Assembly (NCBI RefSeq): GCF_025244725.1
Contig: NZ_CP104203.1
Coordinates: 3,410,001-3,474,000 of the forward strand
Origin: Chryseobacterium oranimense
GTDB taxonomy: Bacteria > Bacteroidota > Bacteroidia > Flavobacteriales > Weeksellaceae
Reading direction: 5' to 3'
DNA: 64,000 bases
Below are positions 16,665 through 24,585 of the stretch, piece after piece; within the stretch, counting starts at the first letter, position 1; every line of letters starts with the position of its first letter. Position numbers and translations under genes: made by a program. The notes beneath the pieces are model-generated. The model was given only the letters and a program-made list of their open reading frames with translations, was not told the DNA's origin and made no database searches.

Positions 16665-16672
16665 TATTTTTG
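16665..16672 (+). promoter_or_regulatory. -7 box of the mnmA promoter
   Basis: TATTTTTG matches TAnnTTTG and lies about 50 bases before the mnmA ATG. A -33 TTG at the right spacing is not evident. Confidence 0.45.
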
Positions 16673-16722
16673 CCCCGTCAAACTAAGAACTCCCGTTAAG
16701 AGTTTCGTAAAATTGAAATAAA

Positions 16723-17910
16723 ATGAAAGTAGTAGTAGGATTATCCGGAGGTGTAGATTCCAGCGTTACAGCATATCTTCTACAGCAACAGGGGCATGAT
16801 GTGGTTGCCCTGTTTATGAGAAACTGGAACGATGCTTCCGTGACCCTGGAGGATGAATGTCCCTGGATTGAGGACAGTAATGATGCCCTGATGGTTGCCC
16901 AGAAACTGGGAATTCCTTTCCAGGTGATCGACATGAGTGAGCTTTACAAAGAGCGCATCGTTGATTATATGTTTGATGAATACCAGAAAGGGAGAACCCC
17001 GAATCCTGATGTTCTGTGCAACAGAGAAGTTAAATTCGATGTGTTTATGAAAACAGCGATGTCTTTAGGTGCCGATAAAGTAGCTACAGGACATTATGCA
17101 CAAGTGAATTCAACTTTTGATGAAAACGGAAAGGAAATTTTTCATCTTCTGGCCGGAAAGGACAACAATAAAGACCAGTCTTATTTCCTATGCCAATTGA
17201 GTCAGGAACAGCTGTCTAAAGCTCTTTTTCCAATCGGAGAACTGACAAAGCCTCAGGTTAGGGAAATTGCCAAAGAGATCGGACTTGTCACTGCCGACAA
17301 AAAAGATTCTCAGGGGCTGTGTTTTATCGGAAAGGTAAGCCTTCCCCAGTTTTTGCAGCAGCAACTGGTTCCTAAAGAAGGGGAAATTGTAGAAATTTTT
17401 AAAGATTCACCTTTATTTTCGGCAGAAAAGCCTGAATTTTCTTCAAAAGAAGAAGAGCTGGAATATCTGTCTCAGAAAATCAATTATAAAAAATCCGACG
17501 GTAAAGTAATTGGAAAGCATCAGGGTGCGCAGTTTTTCACTATCGGACAAAGCAAAGGACTTGGCATTGGCGGCCACAAAGAAAGTTGTTTTATCATCTC
17601 CAGAGACATGGAAAACAATATTATTTTTGTAGGGGAAGGTCACAGTTCTCCAGGACTGCACAAAAAAGCCTTGAAAATGGATGCTTCAGAAGTGCACTGG
17701 GTTCGCGAAGATAGAAAGCTGGCAAACGGGGAATCCATGGAAGTAATGGCAAGGTTCAGATACAGACAGGAATTACAGAAAGCCGTTATTTATCAGTTTG
17801 AGAATGCATCTTATATCGAATTTGACGTCCCTCAGTCTGCGATTGCCGAAGGACAGTTTGCCGCATGGTATATTGGTGAAGAACTGATAGGAAGCGGTGT
17901 TATTGCATAA
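16723..17910 (+). CDS. mnmA: tRNA-specific 2-thiouridylase
   Basis: Thiolates uridine 34 of Lys, Glu and Gln tRNAs. The PP-loop SGGVDSS is at residues 8-14, the first catalytic cysteine is in [12 protein letters not shown], and the second in [11 protein letters not shown]. At 395 residues it is slightly longer than E. coli MnmA, with an added segment near residues 229-250 (a Glu/Ser-rich linker), which is often seen in Bacteroidetes. mnmG, which modifies the same position, is also in this window near 48.7 kb. Confidence 0.95.
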   Translation: MKVVVGLSGGVDSSVTAYLLQQQGHDVVALFMRNWNDASVTLEDECPWIEDSNDALMVAQKLGIPFQVIDMSELYKERIVDYMFDEYQKGRTPNPDVLCNREVKFDVFMKTAMSLGADKVATGHYAQVNSTFDENGKEIFHLLAGKDNNKDQSYFLCQLSQEQLSKALFPIGELTKPQVREIAKEIGLVTADKKDSQGLCFIGKVSLPQFLQQQLVPKEGEIVEIFKDSPLFSAEKPEFSSKEEELEYLSQKINYKKSDGKVIGKHQGAQFFTIGQSKGLGIGGHKESCFIISRDMENNIIFVGEGHSSPGLHKKALKMDASEVHWVREDRKLANGESMEVMARFRYRQELQKAVIYQFENASYIEFDVPQSAIAEGQFAAWYIGEELIGSGVIA

Positions 17911-17943
17911 AAAAAATAAAAAAGACCTTTTACGGGTCTCTAC

Positions 17944-17980
17944 AAAATCCCGAAGCATTTTTGTTTCGGGTTTCTTTTTG
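17944..17980 (+). terminator. Terminator after mnmA
   Basis: CCCGAA (17949-17954) pairs with TTCGGG (17965-17970), followed by TTTCTTTTT. A smaller hairpin, AGACC/GGTCT, lies just upstream around 17922-17938. Together they separate mnmA from the convergent minus-strand cassette. Confidence 0.7.
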
Positions 17981-17997
17981 TAATCAGTTACTTTAAC

Positions 17998-18351
17998 TTA
18001 CTTATTAATCTTATGCTTGATTTCTGTTGACATAAAAGCTATATTGACAATAACTTCCGCAATCAAAATACTGAATAAAATACCAACCGGACGGTCTAAG
18101 CTCAGCCCCCTGAATAATTTGATTATGCCTAAAAGGAAAATGAATATCATAAAATACAGGGTTATTTCTGAAAGCTTTTCTTTGAAGAATTTTAAACAAA
18201 AAACTGAAAGATAAAACCCTATAACCAAGCTAAAATAGAATTTTAAAAAATCCGGACCTCTCAAAACAATAGGATTTAGCGTATGTCTGAATATTTCAAG
18301 TCCTATAAAACTTATCCCAGCGGGTATCGAATGAATGATCATCTTTTTCAT
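17998..18351 (-). CDS. Small four-helix membrane protein
   Basis: A 117-residue membrane protein with four hydrophobic helices (IPAGISFIGLEIF, FYFSLVIGFYLSVFCLKFF, LYFMIFIFLLGIIKLF and GILFSILIAEVIVNIAF). I start it at the ATG at 18351, 11 bases after the upstream stop. The frame is open further back to 18408, but that part is an out-of-frame reading of the neighbour's Gly/Cys codon repeat. It is the last gene of the SPFH cassette. No family is recognised. Confidence 0.65.
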   Translation of the reverse strand: MKKMIIHSIPAGISFIGLEIFRHTLNPIVLRGPDFLKFYFSLVIGFYLSVFCLKFFKEKLSEITLYFMIFIFLLGIIKLFRGLSLDRPVGILFSILIAEVIVNIAFMSTEIKHKINK

Positions 18352-18362
18352 AGCTCTTATTT

Positions 18363-19115
18363 TTAACCTCCACATCCTCCACCGCAACCGCCACAACCTC
18401 CGCCGCATCCACTACTGCAACTTCCTCCTCCGCTGCAGCCTGAGCTTGAACAGCCTCCGTCACCGTTGCCTCCTGTACTTCCATCATCTTTCTTTTTGCC
18501 ATGAATGTTACCGTCATCGCTCCGGGATAAGGTGAGGAAACGGAAGAAGACGAAAATACCTGTAATAGGCAGTAAAGCCGATGTCAATGTTCCCCAAACC
18601 TCACCAAGGCATGAAGAGAGCATGAAAAGGGCTAAAAATAATGGAATAATCCTGAGTTTTTTAAACCATGTTGTGCCAGATCTGCTTTTTTCTTTCCCGC
18701 ACCAGATATCATTTGGAGCTTCCTGCTGAAAAATTTCCCGGTAATTCTTCAACGTTTCTGAAAACCAGTTCCGATGCCTGATGTTCTCCAAACCACCTCC
18801 ATTAGACGGATGGTGATGAAGCTTTCTTTTTAAAACCCCGGTGCAAAATTCTTCCCAATAGTTTTGGGTGTAAATAAGGTGCATATGCCATACCTTATCC
18901 ACAGTTTCGCTTGGTGATGCTCCGTTTGGTAAAATACAACAGAGATAAACGAATTTTTTATATTCTTCTATCGCCTTTTTAGTGAAATCCGGGGTCCAGT
19001 TTTCTTCTTTTGCTAATTTTCTGGAAAACGGGAACAATGCATCAGGTTGGTCAATGGAAAAATCTTTGATTCTTTGCCATAGATCCAGGTCTTGTTTTAA
19101 TATGATGGTGTTCAT
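18363..19115 (-). CDS. Glycine-rich domain membrane protein with Gly/Cys tail
   Basis: A 250-residue protein in three parts. Residues 1-115 resemble the glycine-rich-domain (DUF1399-like) family: FPFSRKLAKEENW, then VDKVWHMHLIYTQNYWEEFC, then a His-rich turn KLHHHPSNGGG. Residues about 150-195 are hydrophobic (LRIIPLFLALFMLSSCLG and LLPITGIFVFFRFL). The last ~40 residues are low complexity, almost only Gly, Ser and Cys, with seven cysteines. It lies 59 bases after the SPFH gene and 11 before the four-helix protein. Function unknown; a metal-binding or secreted tail is possible. Confidence 0.75.
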   Translation of the reverse strand: MNTIILKQDLDLWQRIKDFSIDQPDALFPFSRKLAKEENWTPDFTKKAIEEYKKFVYLCCILPNGASPSETVDKVWHMHLIYTQNYWEEFCTGVLKRKLHHHPSNGGGLENIRHRNWFSETLKNYREIFQQEAPNDIWCGKEKSRSGTTWFKKLRIIPLFLALFMLSSCLGEVWGTLTSALLPITGIFVFFRFLTLSRSDDGNIHGKKKDDGSTGGNGDGGCSSSGCSGGGSCSSGCGGGCGGCGGGCGG

Positions 19116-19174
19116 TTTTGTTTCTTTTTAATTATCTATTTTTGATTGGGTTATCGAGTTTTGTACAAGAATAA

Positions 19175-21025
19175 CTAATCCTGAGAGGTGTCATCAAAAT
19201 TTCTTTTTTCCGGTCTTTTTACCGGTTTCTTTGCATCTAATTGCTCTAAAAGCTTCAGCCCAAGCAACCCGCTGATTCCTCCGTTTGCAGAATCCCCGCT
19301 TCCTCCGATGAGCACATCCGGCATTATTTTAACATTCTGATTCGCAATAGATTCCATTACTTTCAGCTGGGTAAAATTATCTTCCCCCATTGCTTCTACC
19401 GAAAGTTTATAAGCTTCCGCATTGGATTTTCCGATGGCCAGGATCTTTTCTGCCTCGGCTTTACCCATTAAAGAGATCTGTTCAGAATTGGCTTTGGCAA
19501 GTAATCTTGTCTTTTCCGCTTCTCCATTGGCTTTTTTCACAGCAGCGGCGGCAACCCTTTCTGCAATCAGTACACCCTGGTCGGCTGTTACTATTTCTTT
19601 TTGGATATCAGCAACGGCAGTTTCCTTTTCAAGGCTTTGGCGGGTTTCCTGTGCCAGTTTCTGGACTTCGAATGTGGTCTTCTGTTCTTCTGCTATCTTC
19701 CTGTCTGTCAATGTTTTCATTAGAGTTTCAGGTGGGACGATATCGCCGATCAGCGTATCTACTGCAGAAACATTATACTGTTCCAGGACATTACTGATGT
19801 GTTCCCTTGCCGATTGCTGGCGTTCTTTACGGGTTCCGAGAAAAGCAATCACATCACTGTCCTGGGCCGAGTTCCTGAAATAATTTCCGATGGTAGGTTC
19901 CAAAACCTGTCCCACAAGGTTCATCATATTTCCGAAACGGGCAATCACTTTGGGTGCCTCATTGGAAGGAATATGAATAATTTGGGAAACATCCAGGTTG
20001 AAAGGGAAACCGTCTTTGCTCCGTACCGTAATAGTTGAAAGGTTTTTGTCCAGCTGATGGGCTTCGCTTCTGGCTGATGCCCAGTTCAGGACAAGGTTGG
20101 TAGTAGGAACCAGCTCTGTTTTCATAATGTATGGATTGATAGGATATTTTCCTGGTCCCAGTGCTTCTGCCCAGACTCCTTTACAGCCTTTTTCCACAAT
20201 ATTTCCATGCTTGAATTCTATTCCGCTCAGGTCTTTCCCTTCATTTCCCACATAGCTGATCACTACGCCTACGGAACCGATCGGAATTTCTGTCATTTTT
20301 ACCATTTCCAGGAGAACAAACCAGGGATTCAAAAAATAAGAGCCGGCTAAAATCACCTGCTCCTGTAAGCCTTTATAGCCTCCGCTGTTCAAAAATGCAT
20401 CCACATCCTGAAATTTATTATGCTCTTCTATTATTTTTCCTGCGATCTGTCCTTCTTCCAAAGGTTTCCCTTCCATAGTTGTGATAATTCCCACTGCATT
20501 ATCCGGAATTTGGGTCATATCTGATAAAGAAACTTCAAATAAAAAGGTATTGATCCTGTATGATCCCGGGGCGATGACTCCGGTCTGCCTTCCTTTTCTT
20601 CCGCCGTTTTTTAAAAATGCTTCCGCATCCTGGAAAGAGTCACATTCCACTTTTCTTGCCAGTATTCTTCCTGTTTCCAGCTCTTTTCCGTCTTTCGCTA
20701 ATATCAACCCTATTTTTCCTGTCGGAATAATGGTGAAAGCCTGGAAGTGGATGGAATACTGCCAGATCCATTTCCAGAAATAAATTCCCGGAGCCAGGGT
20801 CTGGGCCTGAAATCCAGCTTCCCCGTTTGTAGCGATGATTCTGCCTTCCGGTAATTCCTGCTTTCCCAGCAGTACAAATTTTTTGGTGACAAGTCCTATT
20901 TTATCTTCGGGAATAATAACCAGGCCGAAAAAGACCCGTAAAATGAATTTATAAAATAAAAGACTTGCGATAATGATACCTCCCGGGATCAACCAGGGCG
21001 ACTGTAAGATGTTTTCTACTTCCAT
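19175..21025 (-). CDS. Large SPFH/flotillin-like membrane scaffold protein
   Basis: A 616-residue SPFH-superfamily protein anchored by an N-terminal helix (residues about 12-36). Residues about 40-300 contain three to four repeats of one unit, visible as IPxGxxGxI, then LExGxI, then FQDAEAFLKNGGRKGRQ / FQDVDAFLNSGGYKGLQ, ending in V-I-x-P-G-S-Y-x-I-N. The SPFH/band-7 core (about 300-430) and a long Ala/Glu/Lys coiled coil (about 430-560) follow. The repeats make it larger than standard flotillins. It heads a minus-strand cassette with two membrane proteins. Role inferred: membrane microdomain scaffold. Confidence 0.85.
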   Translation of the reverse strand: MEVENILQSPWLIPGGIIIASLLFYKFILRVFFGLVIIPEDKIGLVTKKFVLLGKQELPEGRIIATNGEAGFQAQTLAPGIYFWKWIWQYSIHFQAFTIIPTGKIGLILAKDGKELETGRILARKVECDSFQDAEAFLKNGGRKGRQTGVIAPGSYRINTFLFEVSLSDMTQIPDNAVGIITTMEGKPLEEGQIAGKIIEEHNKFQDVDAFLNSGGYKGLQEQVILAGSYFLNPWFVLLEMVKMTEIPIGSVGVVISYVGNEGKDLSGIEFKHGNIVEKGCKGVWAEALGPGKYPINPYIMKTELVPTTNLVLNWASARSEAHQLDKNLSTITVRSKDGFPFNLDVSQIIHIPSNEAPKVIARFGNMMNLVGQVLEPTIGNYFRNSAQDSDVIAFLGTRKERQQSAREHISNVLEQYNVSAVDTLIGDIVPPETLMKTLTDRKIAEEQKTTFEVQKLAQETRQSLEKETAVADIQKEIVTADQGVLIAERVAAAAVKKANGEAEKTRLLAKANSEQISLMGKAEAEKILAIGKSNAEAYKLSVEAMGEDNFTQLKVMESIANQNVKIMPDVLIGGSGDSANGGISGLLGLKLLEQLDAKKPVKRPEKRNFDDTSQD

Positions 21026-21125
21026 GATATTTATTTTTGTTTTGTACTCAAATTTTCATGGATTTTAAAATATAAAAGTCTTGCAATGGTATTTTTTAGT
21101 TTTAAAAAAATCTTAAATTAGTCTT

Positions 21126-22022
21126 ATGAAAAAGGAAGACATTCTGCATCTTGAGAAACTGATGAATTTTCTCAGCCTGCATTTTTTAAAGAAGAATCAT
21201 TGGGAAGATGTTACGAAAACGGAATGGTCCTATATCGTGGCAGAAATTAATGACCTCATCGCCAGCGACAATGAGGTGAAAGGTATAAAAAAAGCAGCTG
21301 ATGTTTTGGGGTCGAATTACCTTTATGAACATCTGATAATCAATAAACTAAAGAAGTATTACCACAACGAAAATTCGGTATTAAGCAAGCCGAATCTGGC
21401 CAAATTAAGCCTTATCGTTAAAGTCCTGGGGTATTCAAATTACATTGATTTTATTAATTCCCACACAGGAAGGTTCAATTTTAATGATCTGAGGATTGAT
21501 ATGGATAATGTTAAGCAGAATACTGTTCTTCTTGACCGTCTGGTGGGCTGCTGGTATTCTTACAACAGGAATTTGCCTGATAATCCATCGGAAGCCAAGG
21601 ACGACCGTATATGGCGTTCGGCAATGGAAATCTACAAATCCGAGACTTCGGGGGAATATTATATTGAGCGAAGCGGCGGGGATCACCATAAGTATTTCGG
21701 GAAGGTGACGGCCTATTCGGATTATGTATTCATCATCATGAACAGTAATACATTCATCCGCCAGAGACATTTTATCTCAAGGATAAAAGATATCAAGGAA
21801 AAGCTCAAAAATCCAGAATATAAGCTCCATGAGTTGCATTTTATAAGTACGTGTATCAGTTTTAACCAGGAGCCTATTGCCCTGTTTGAAATATTTCAGA
21901 AAGCGGACCGAAAGGCGTTTATTGCAGACTCTATCAGCTTTCCGATTGACAGTGATGAAATCCCGGAATCTATTATTAAACAACTTGAAGACACTGAATC
22001 TAACAGGATAGATTACAGGTAG
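21126..22022 (+). CDS. Unknown 298-residue cytoplasmic protein, divergent from SPFH cassette
   Basis: Not recognised. No signal peptide or membrane helix. The N-terminal 120 residues are helical and rich in Lys/Leu with LGSNYLYEHLIINKLKKYY. Residues 135-245 look like a beta-rich domain (RLVGCWYSYNRN, GEYYIERSGGDHHKYFGKV, YVFIIMNSNTFIRQRHFIS). The gene is divergent from the SPFH gene across 100 bases, which would suit a regulator or accessory factor of that cassette. Codon use looks like that of neighbouring genes. Confidence 0.7.
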   Translation: MKKEDILHLEKLMNFLSLHFLKKNHWEDVTKTEWSYIVAEINDLIASDNEVKGIKKAADVLGSNYLYEHLIINKLKKYYHNENSVLSKPNLAKLSLIVKVLGYSNYIDFINSHTGRFNFNDLRIDMDNVKQNTVLLDRLVGCWYSYNRNLPDNPSEAKDDRIWRSAMEIYKSETSGEYYIERSGGDHHKYFGKVTAYSDYVFIIMNSNTFIRQRHFISRIKDIKEKLKNPEYKLHELHFISTCISFNQEPIALFEIFQKADRKAFIADSISFPIDSDEIPESIIKQLEDTESNRIDYR

Positions 22023-22143
22023 ATGCGGTGCGGGTTGTGAGGTGCGGGATTCGGGTTTTGAGTTTAAGGTTTAAAGTTATGGGATATTAGAGCTGTGGCT
22101 ATTAAAATCTGAAATCTGATGTCTGAAATCCGGCATCTATATT
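22023..22143. repeat. Degenerate direct-repeat stretch between convergent genes
   Basis: The gap contains variations on two short words: GTGCGGGTTGTGAGGTGCGGGATTCGGGTTTTGAG near the left and TCTGAAATCTGATGTCTGAAATC near the right. This kind of slipped, GT-rich then CTGA-rich spacer is non-coding and looks like a dispersed or decayed repeat. Confidence 0.4.
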
Positions 22144-22887
22144 CTAGCCTACCAGCCATTCTTTAAAATCTTTCACCCTGTCCCGGCTAACGGTGATTTC
22201 TTCCTGAGGCTGAAATTCCATATCCACTTTGTAGTAAGGTGAGGTATGAATGTTTTTTACGTAATCCGAATTGATAATAAACTGTCTGTTTACCCTGAAA
22301 AATTTTTTCTCATCCAGAATATCTTCCAGCTCGTCCAGTGTGAAATCTGATGGATAAACGCGATCTGCCGTCTGGAGATACACGATCTTATTTTCACTGA
22401 AAAAACAGCTTATTTCGTGGGTCTGAACAATTTTCAGGTTATACCCTATTTTTACCAGGACTCTGGACAGGGTAGATTTTTCTTTCCTGATCAGCTGCTT
22501 GATGTCTTCGGAACCTGTTGTATTGCTTGCCGGTATGAATGATTTGAATTTTTCCACCGCCCCGGAAAGATCTTCTTCCAGGATAGGTTTTAAAAGGTAA
22601 TCGATACTGTTCAACTTAAATGCTTTCAGGGTATATTGATCAAAAGCTGTGGTGTAAATGATAAACCCTTTGGTGGGTATTTTTTCAAAGATATCGAAGG
22701 ATAAACCGTCTCCAAGAACGATGTCGGAAAAAATAAGCTGTGGATGTTCATTTTCGGAAAACCAGGCTATTCCTTCTTCTACCGATTCTATTTTGGCAAC
22801 CACTTCTATTTCAGGAAAGCTGCTCAGCATTCTTTCCAGCTTCCTTGAGGCGGGTTTTTCATCTTCAATAATGACAGTCTTGATCAT
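22144..22887 (-). CDS. LytTR family response regulator
   Basis: A 247-residue two-component regulator. The receiver domain (residues 1-120) has acidic residues E8-D9-E10, phosphoacceptor Asp55 in LIFSDIVLGDG, and the TTAFDQYTLKAFKLNSIDYLLKPI segment with the conserved Thr and Lys. The LytTR DNA-binding domain (about 145-245) includes FFSENKIVYLQTADRVYP and RVNRQFIINSDYVKNI. It is the last gene of the operon headed by the histidine kinase at 25900 and is surely its partner. Confidence 0.93.
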   Translation of the reverse strand: MIKTVIIEDEKPASRKLERMLSSFPEIEVVAKIESVEEGIAWFSENEHPQLIFSDIVLGDGLSFDIFEKIPTKGFIIYTTAFDQYTLKAFKLNSIDYLLKPILEEDLSGAVEKFKSFIPASNTTGSEDIKQLIRKEKSTLSRVLVKIGYNLKIVQTHEISCFFSENKIVYLQTADRVYPSDFTLDELEDILDEKKFFRVNRQFIINSDYVKNIHTSPYYKVDMEFQPQEEITVSRDRVKDFKEWLVG

Positions 22888-22934
22888 TGGTTATTGTTTT
22901 TAACAGGGATAAAATTAGATAAAAAACGGAAAGA

Positions 22935-23210
22935 TTAAAAGTCAATGCTCTTTTTGCTCTTTCTCATCTCTTTTTCTATAATCCTATTTTCCCATTCCGT
23001 ATCCAAAAGGAAGAGCTTTACAGCTTTTACCGTTAAAACGATTCCCCATATCAAAAGGATGACAGATCCGTCAAATAAGGAGAGATTAATGGTCCCGTTT
23101 TCAAAAATGTCATCAAGAAAAATAAACCCGGCAACTATCACAAACCAAAGAAGGCTTTTATAGAATTTTTTAAGCTGGCTGACTCTTTCGTACGCGTTAT
23201 TGTAATCCAT
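22935..23210 (-). CDS. 2TM domain protein
   Basis: A 91-residue member of the 2TM family: NAYERVSQLKKFYKSLLWFVIVAGFIFL (first helix), a second helix (SVILLIWGIVLTVKAVKLFLL) and the C-terminal WENRIIEKEMRK signature. It is the most divergent copy of the domain in this operon. Function of the domain is unknown; its place between kinase and regulator suggests a role in the same signalling unit. Confidence 0.82.
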   Translation of the reverse strand: MDYNNAYERVSQLKKFYKSLLWFVIVAGFIFLDDIFENGTINLSLFDGSVILLIWGIVLTVKAVKLFLLDTEWENRIIEKEMRKSKKSIDF

Positions 23211-23232
23211 GATTATTAAAATTTAAAGGTTA

Positions 23233-23529
23233 TTATAATGTTTTTGTATTGCTTTTCTCCTGGTTCATCAGTTCCTGAATCTTTCTTTCTTCCCATTCTT
23301 TTCCTATCCCGAAAACATTAACTGCATGAGCAACGATCCCGATTCCCCATCCCAGCATCGGCCAGTAAAACCACAAATGTTGGGGAGCGGTAAGAAGGTT
23401 CAGTGCCAGCAGGAATGGAATGACTAAACAATATGAAGTAAGGTTTCCGTAGAACCCTTTCAGCTCTTTTACTCTTTTTGCTGCTTTTTCGTAAGCTAAT
23501 GTTTCTTTTGTGTATCCTATTGTTTCCAT
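23233..23529 (-). CDS. 2TM domain protein, close paralogue of the kinase C-terminus
   Basis: A 98-residue 2TM protein. The segment YEKAAKRVKELKGFYGNL and the following LWFYWPMLGWGIGIVAHA are almost the same as the C-terminal tail of the histidine kinase in this operon, indicating a duplication. Two helices face each other across a short PQHLWF loop, and the tail WEERKIQELMNQE is typical. It lies 22 bases before the next 2TM gene. Confidence 0.87.
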   Translation of the reverse strand: METIGYTKETLAYEKAAKRVKELKGFYGNLTSYCLVIPFLLALNLLTAPQHLWFYWPMLGWGIGIVAHAVNVFGIGKEWEERKIQELMNQEKSNTKTL

Positions 23530-23683
23530 AATTTCTAATTTAAAAGATTGGTTTGTTGTTTTTGTTGAATCAAAGGTAGGTCAGAAACAAGGCTCTTATC
23601 AACTTTATATGACCGAATGGTAGAATATGTTTACTGAATGGTAAAAAGCCAGATTAAACGTCCCTTATTGCTTCTGATCAGGA

Positions 23684-24253
23684 TCAGTAAATGAACGGGA
23701 TCAATTTTTTTGTGGTCCTTCTGTATTCCAGATACTCTTCTCCAAATTTTTCTATAAGGGCCTGTTCTTCAATTTTAATCCTGTAAATGAAGGCTAAAAA
23801 AGGTGGCAGGAAGGCGAGTATTAAAGAAAGCCAATTATTAAGGTATAACCCTAACCCTAAAGAAGTTAACAGAGAAAATGCATAGGAAGGATGTCTTAAG
23901 TATTTGTAAAACCCTTCTTTTTTGATCTGGTGGTCCTGTTTTATTGTCACATCTACTGTAAAGTATTTCCCTAAAGATCGGATGATGATAAACCGGAAGA
24001 TAATTCCGGTGAGGATAAAAGCTTCCCCTAAGTATAAGATCCATTCGCTTTCAGCAATCGGAAATCTGGTCATATAAGACACCGTAACCGAAGCCGCTAT
24101 GGAGAACGGAATAGCCATCCATAGAATATTGAGGGTCGATTTGTCTTTATCTTTGCTGTCTTCCTTCCCGGATTTCAGCATATTTTTGTAAAGAATCTCT
24201 GTGAGAAACCACGCGGCCATTGAGGCAGAAAATAGAATTTGTAAAGAATTCAT
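23684..24253 (-). CDS. Isoprenylcysteine methyltransferase-like membrane protein
   Basis: A 189-residue membrane protein of the ICMT/phospholipid-methyltransferase fold. The signature EGFYKYLRHPSYAF, followed 40 residues later by IEEQALIEKFGEEYLEYRRTTKKLIPF, is the AdoMet-binding motif of the family. Four to five hydrophobic helices precede it. Bacterial members have varied or unknown substrates, often lipids or small molecules, so real prenylcysteine activity is unlikely. It lies within the 2TM two-component operon, an unusual partner. Confidence 0.85.
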   Translation of the reverse strand: MNSLQILFSASMAAWFLTEILYKNMLKSGKEDSKDKDKSTLNILWMAIPFSIAASVTVSYMTRFPIAESEWILYLGEAFILTGIIFRFIIIRSLGKYFTVDVTIKQDHQIKKEGFYKYLRHPSYAFSLLTSLGLGLYLNNWLSLILAFLPPFLAFIYRIKIEEQALIEKFGEEYLEYRRTTKKLIPFIY

Positions 24254-24285
24254 GAGTTTAGTTTTTGTGATTATTAATGGTCGGT

Positions 24286-24585
24286 TCAGTCTTTCTTCTT
24301 CATCTCTTTCCTGATCTTTTTCTCTTCCCAGTTTTTGACAAAGCTCATATTAGGTAAGAAGACAATTATTGCATGAGCCACCAGCCCAATTCCCCAGCAA
24401 GTAGCCGTAAAGAAGTTTTTGAACTGAAAATAGCTCTCCCCGGGTTCTAAATGTCTATAATTATAGAAAACAATTAAAGCATTTACAACTATATAGATGA
24501 ACAGATGCCTGTAAAATCTGCTTAACCGCTCCACCTGCCTTTTTGCCTGCTGGTAACGGATGTCATTTTCATTATAATCTTTCAT
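24286..24585 (-). CDS. 2TM domain protein
   Basis: A 99-residue 2TM protein starting at the ATG at 24585 (MKDYNENDIRYQQAKRQV); the frame is open to an ATG at 24618, but that would overlap the kinase gene by 47 bases rather than 14. The domain pattern is RLSRFYRHLFIYIVVNALIVFYN, a loop, then FTATCWGIGLVAHAIIVFL and NWEEKKIRKEMKK. The overlap with the kinase 3' end suggests coupled translation. Confidence 0.83.
   Translation of the reverse strand: MKDYNENDIRYQQAKRQVERLSRFYRHLFIYIVVNALIVFYNYRHLEPGESYFQFKNFFTATCWGIGLVAHAIIVFLPNMSFVKNWEEKKIRKEMKKKD

Noticed and set aside
18296..18517. Minus-strand 73-codon frame rich in Ala, Glu and Val
   Set aside because: It is another reading of the Gly/Cys repeat of the 18363-19115 gene and has no independent support.
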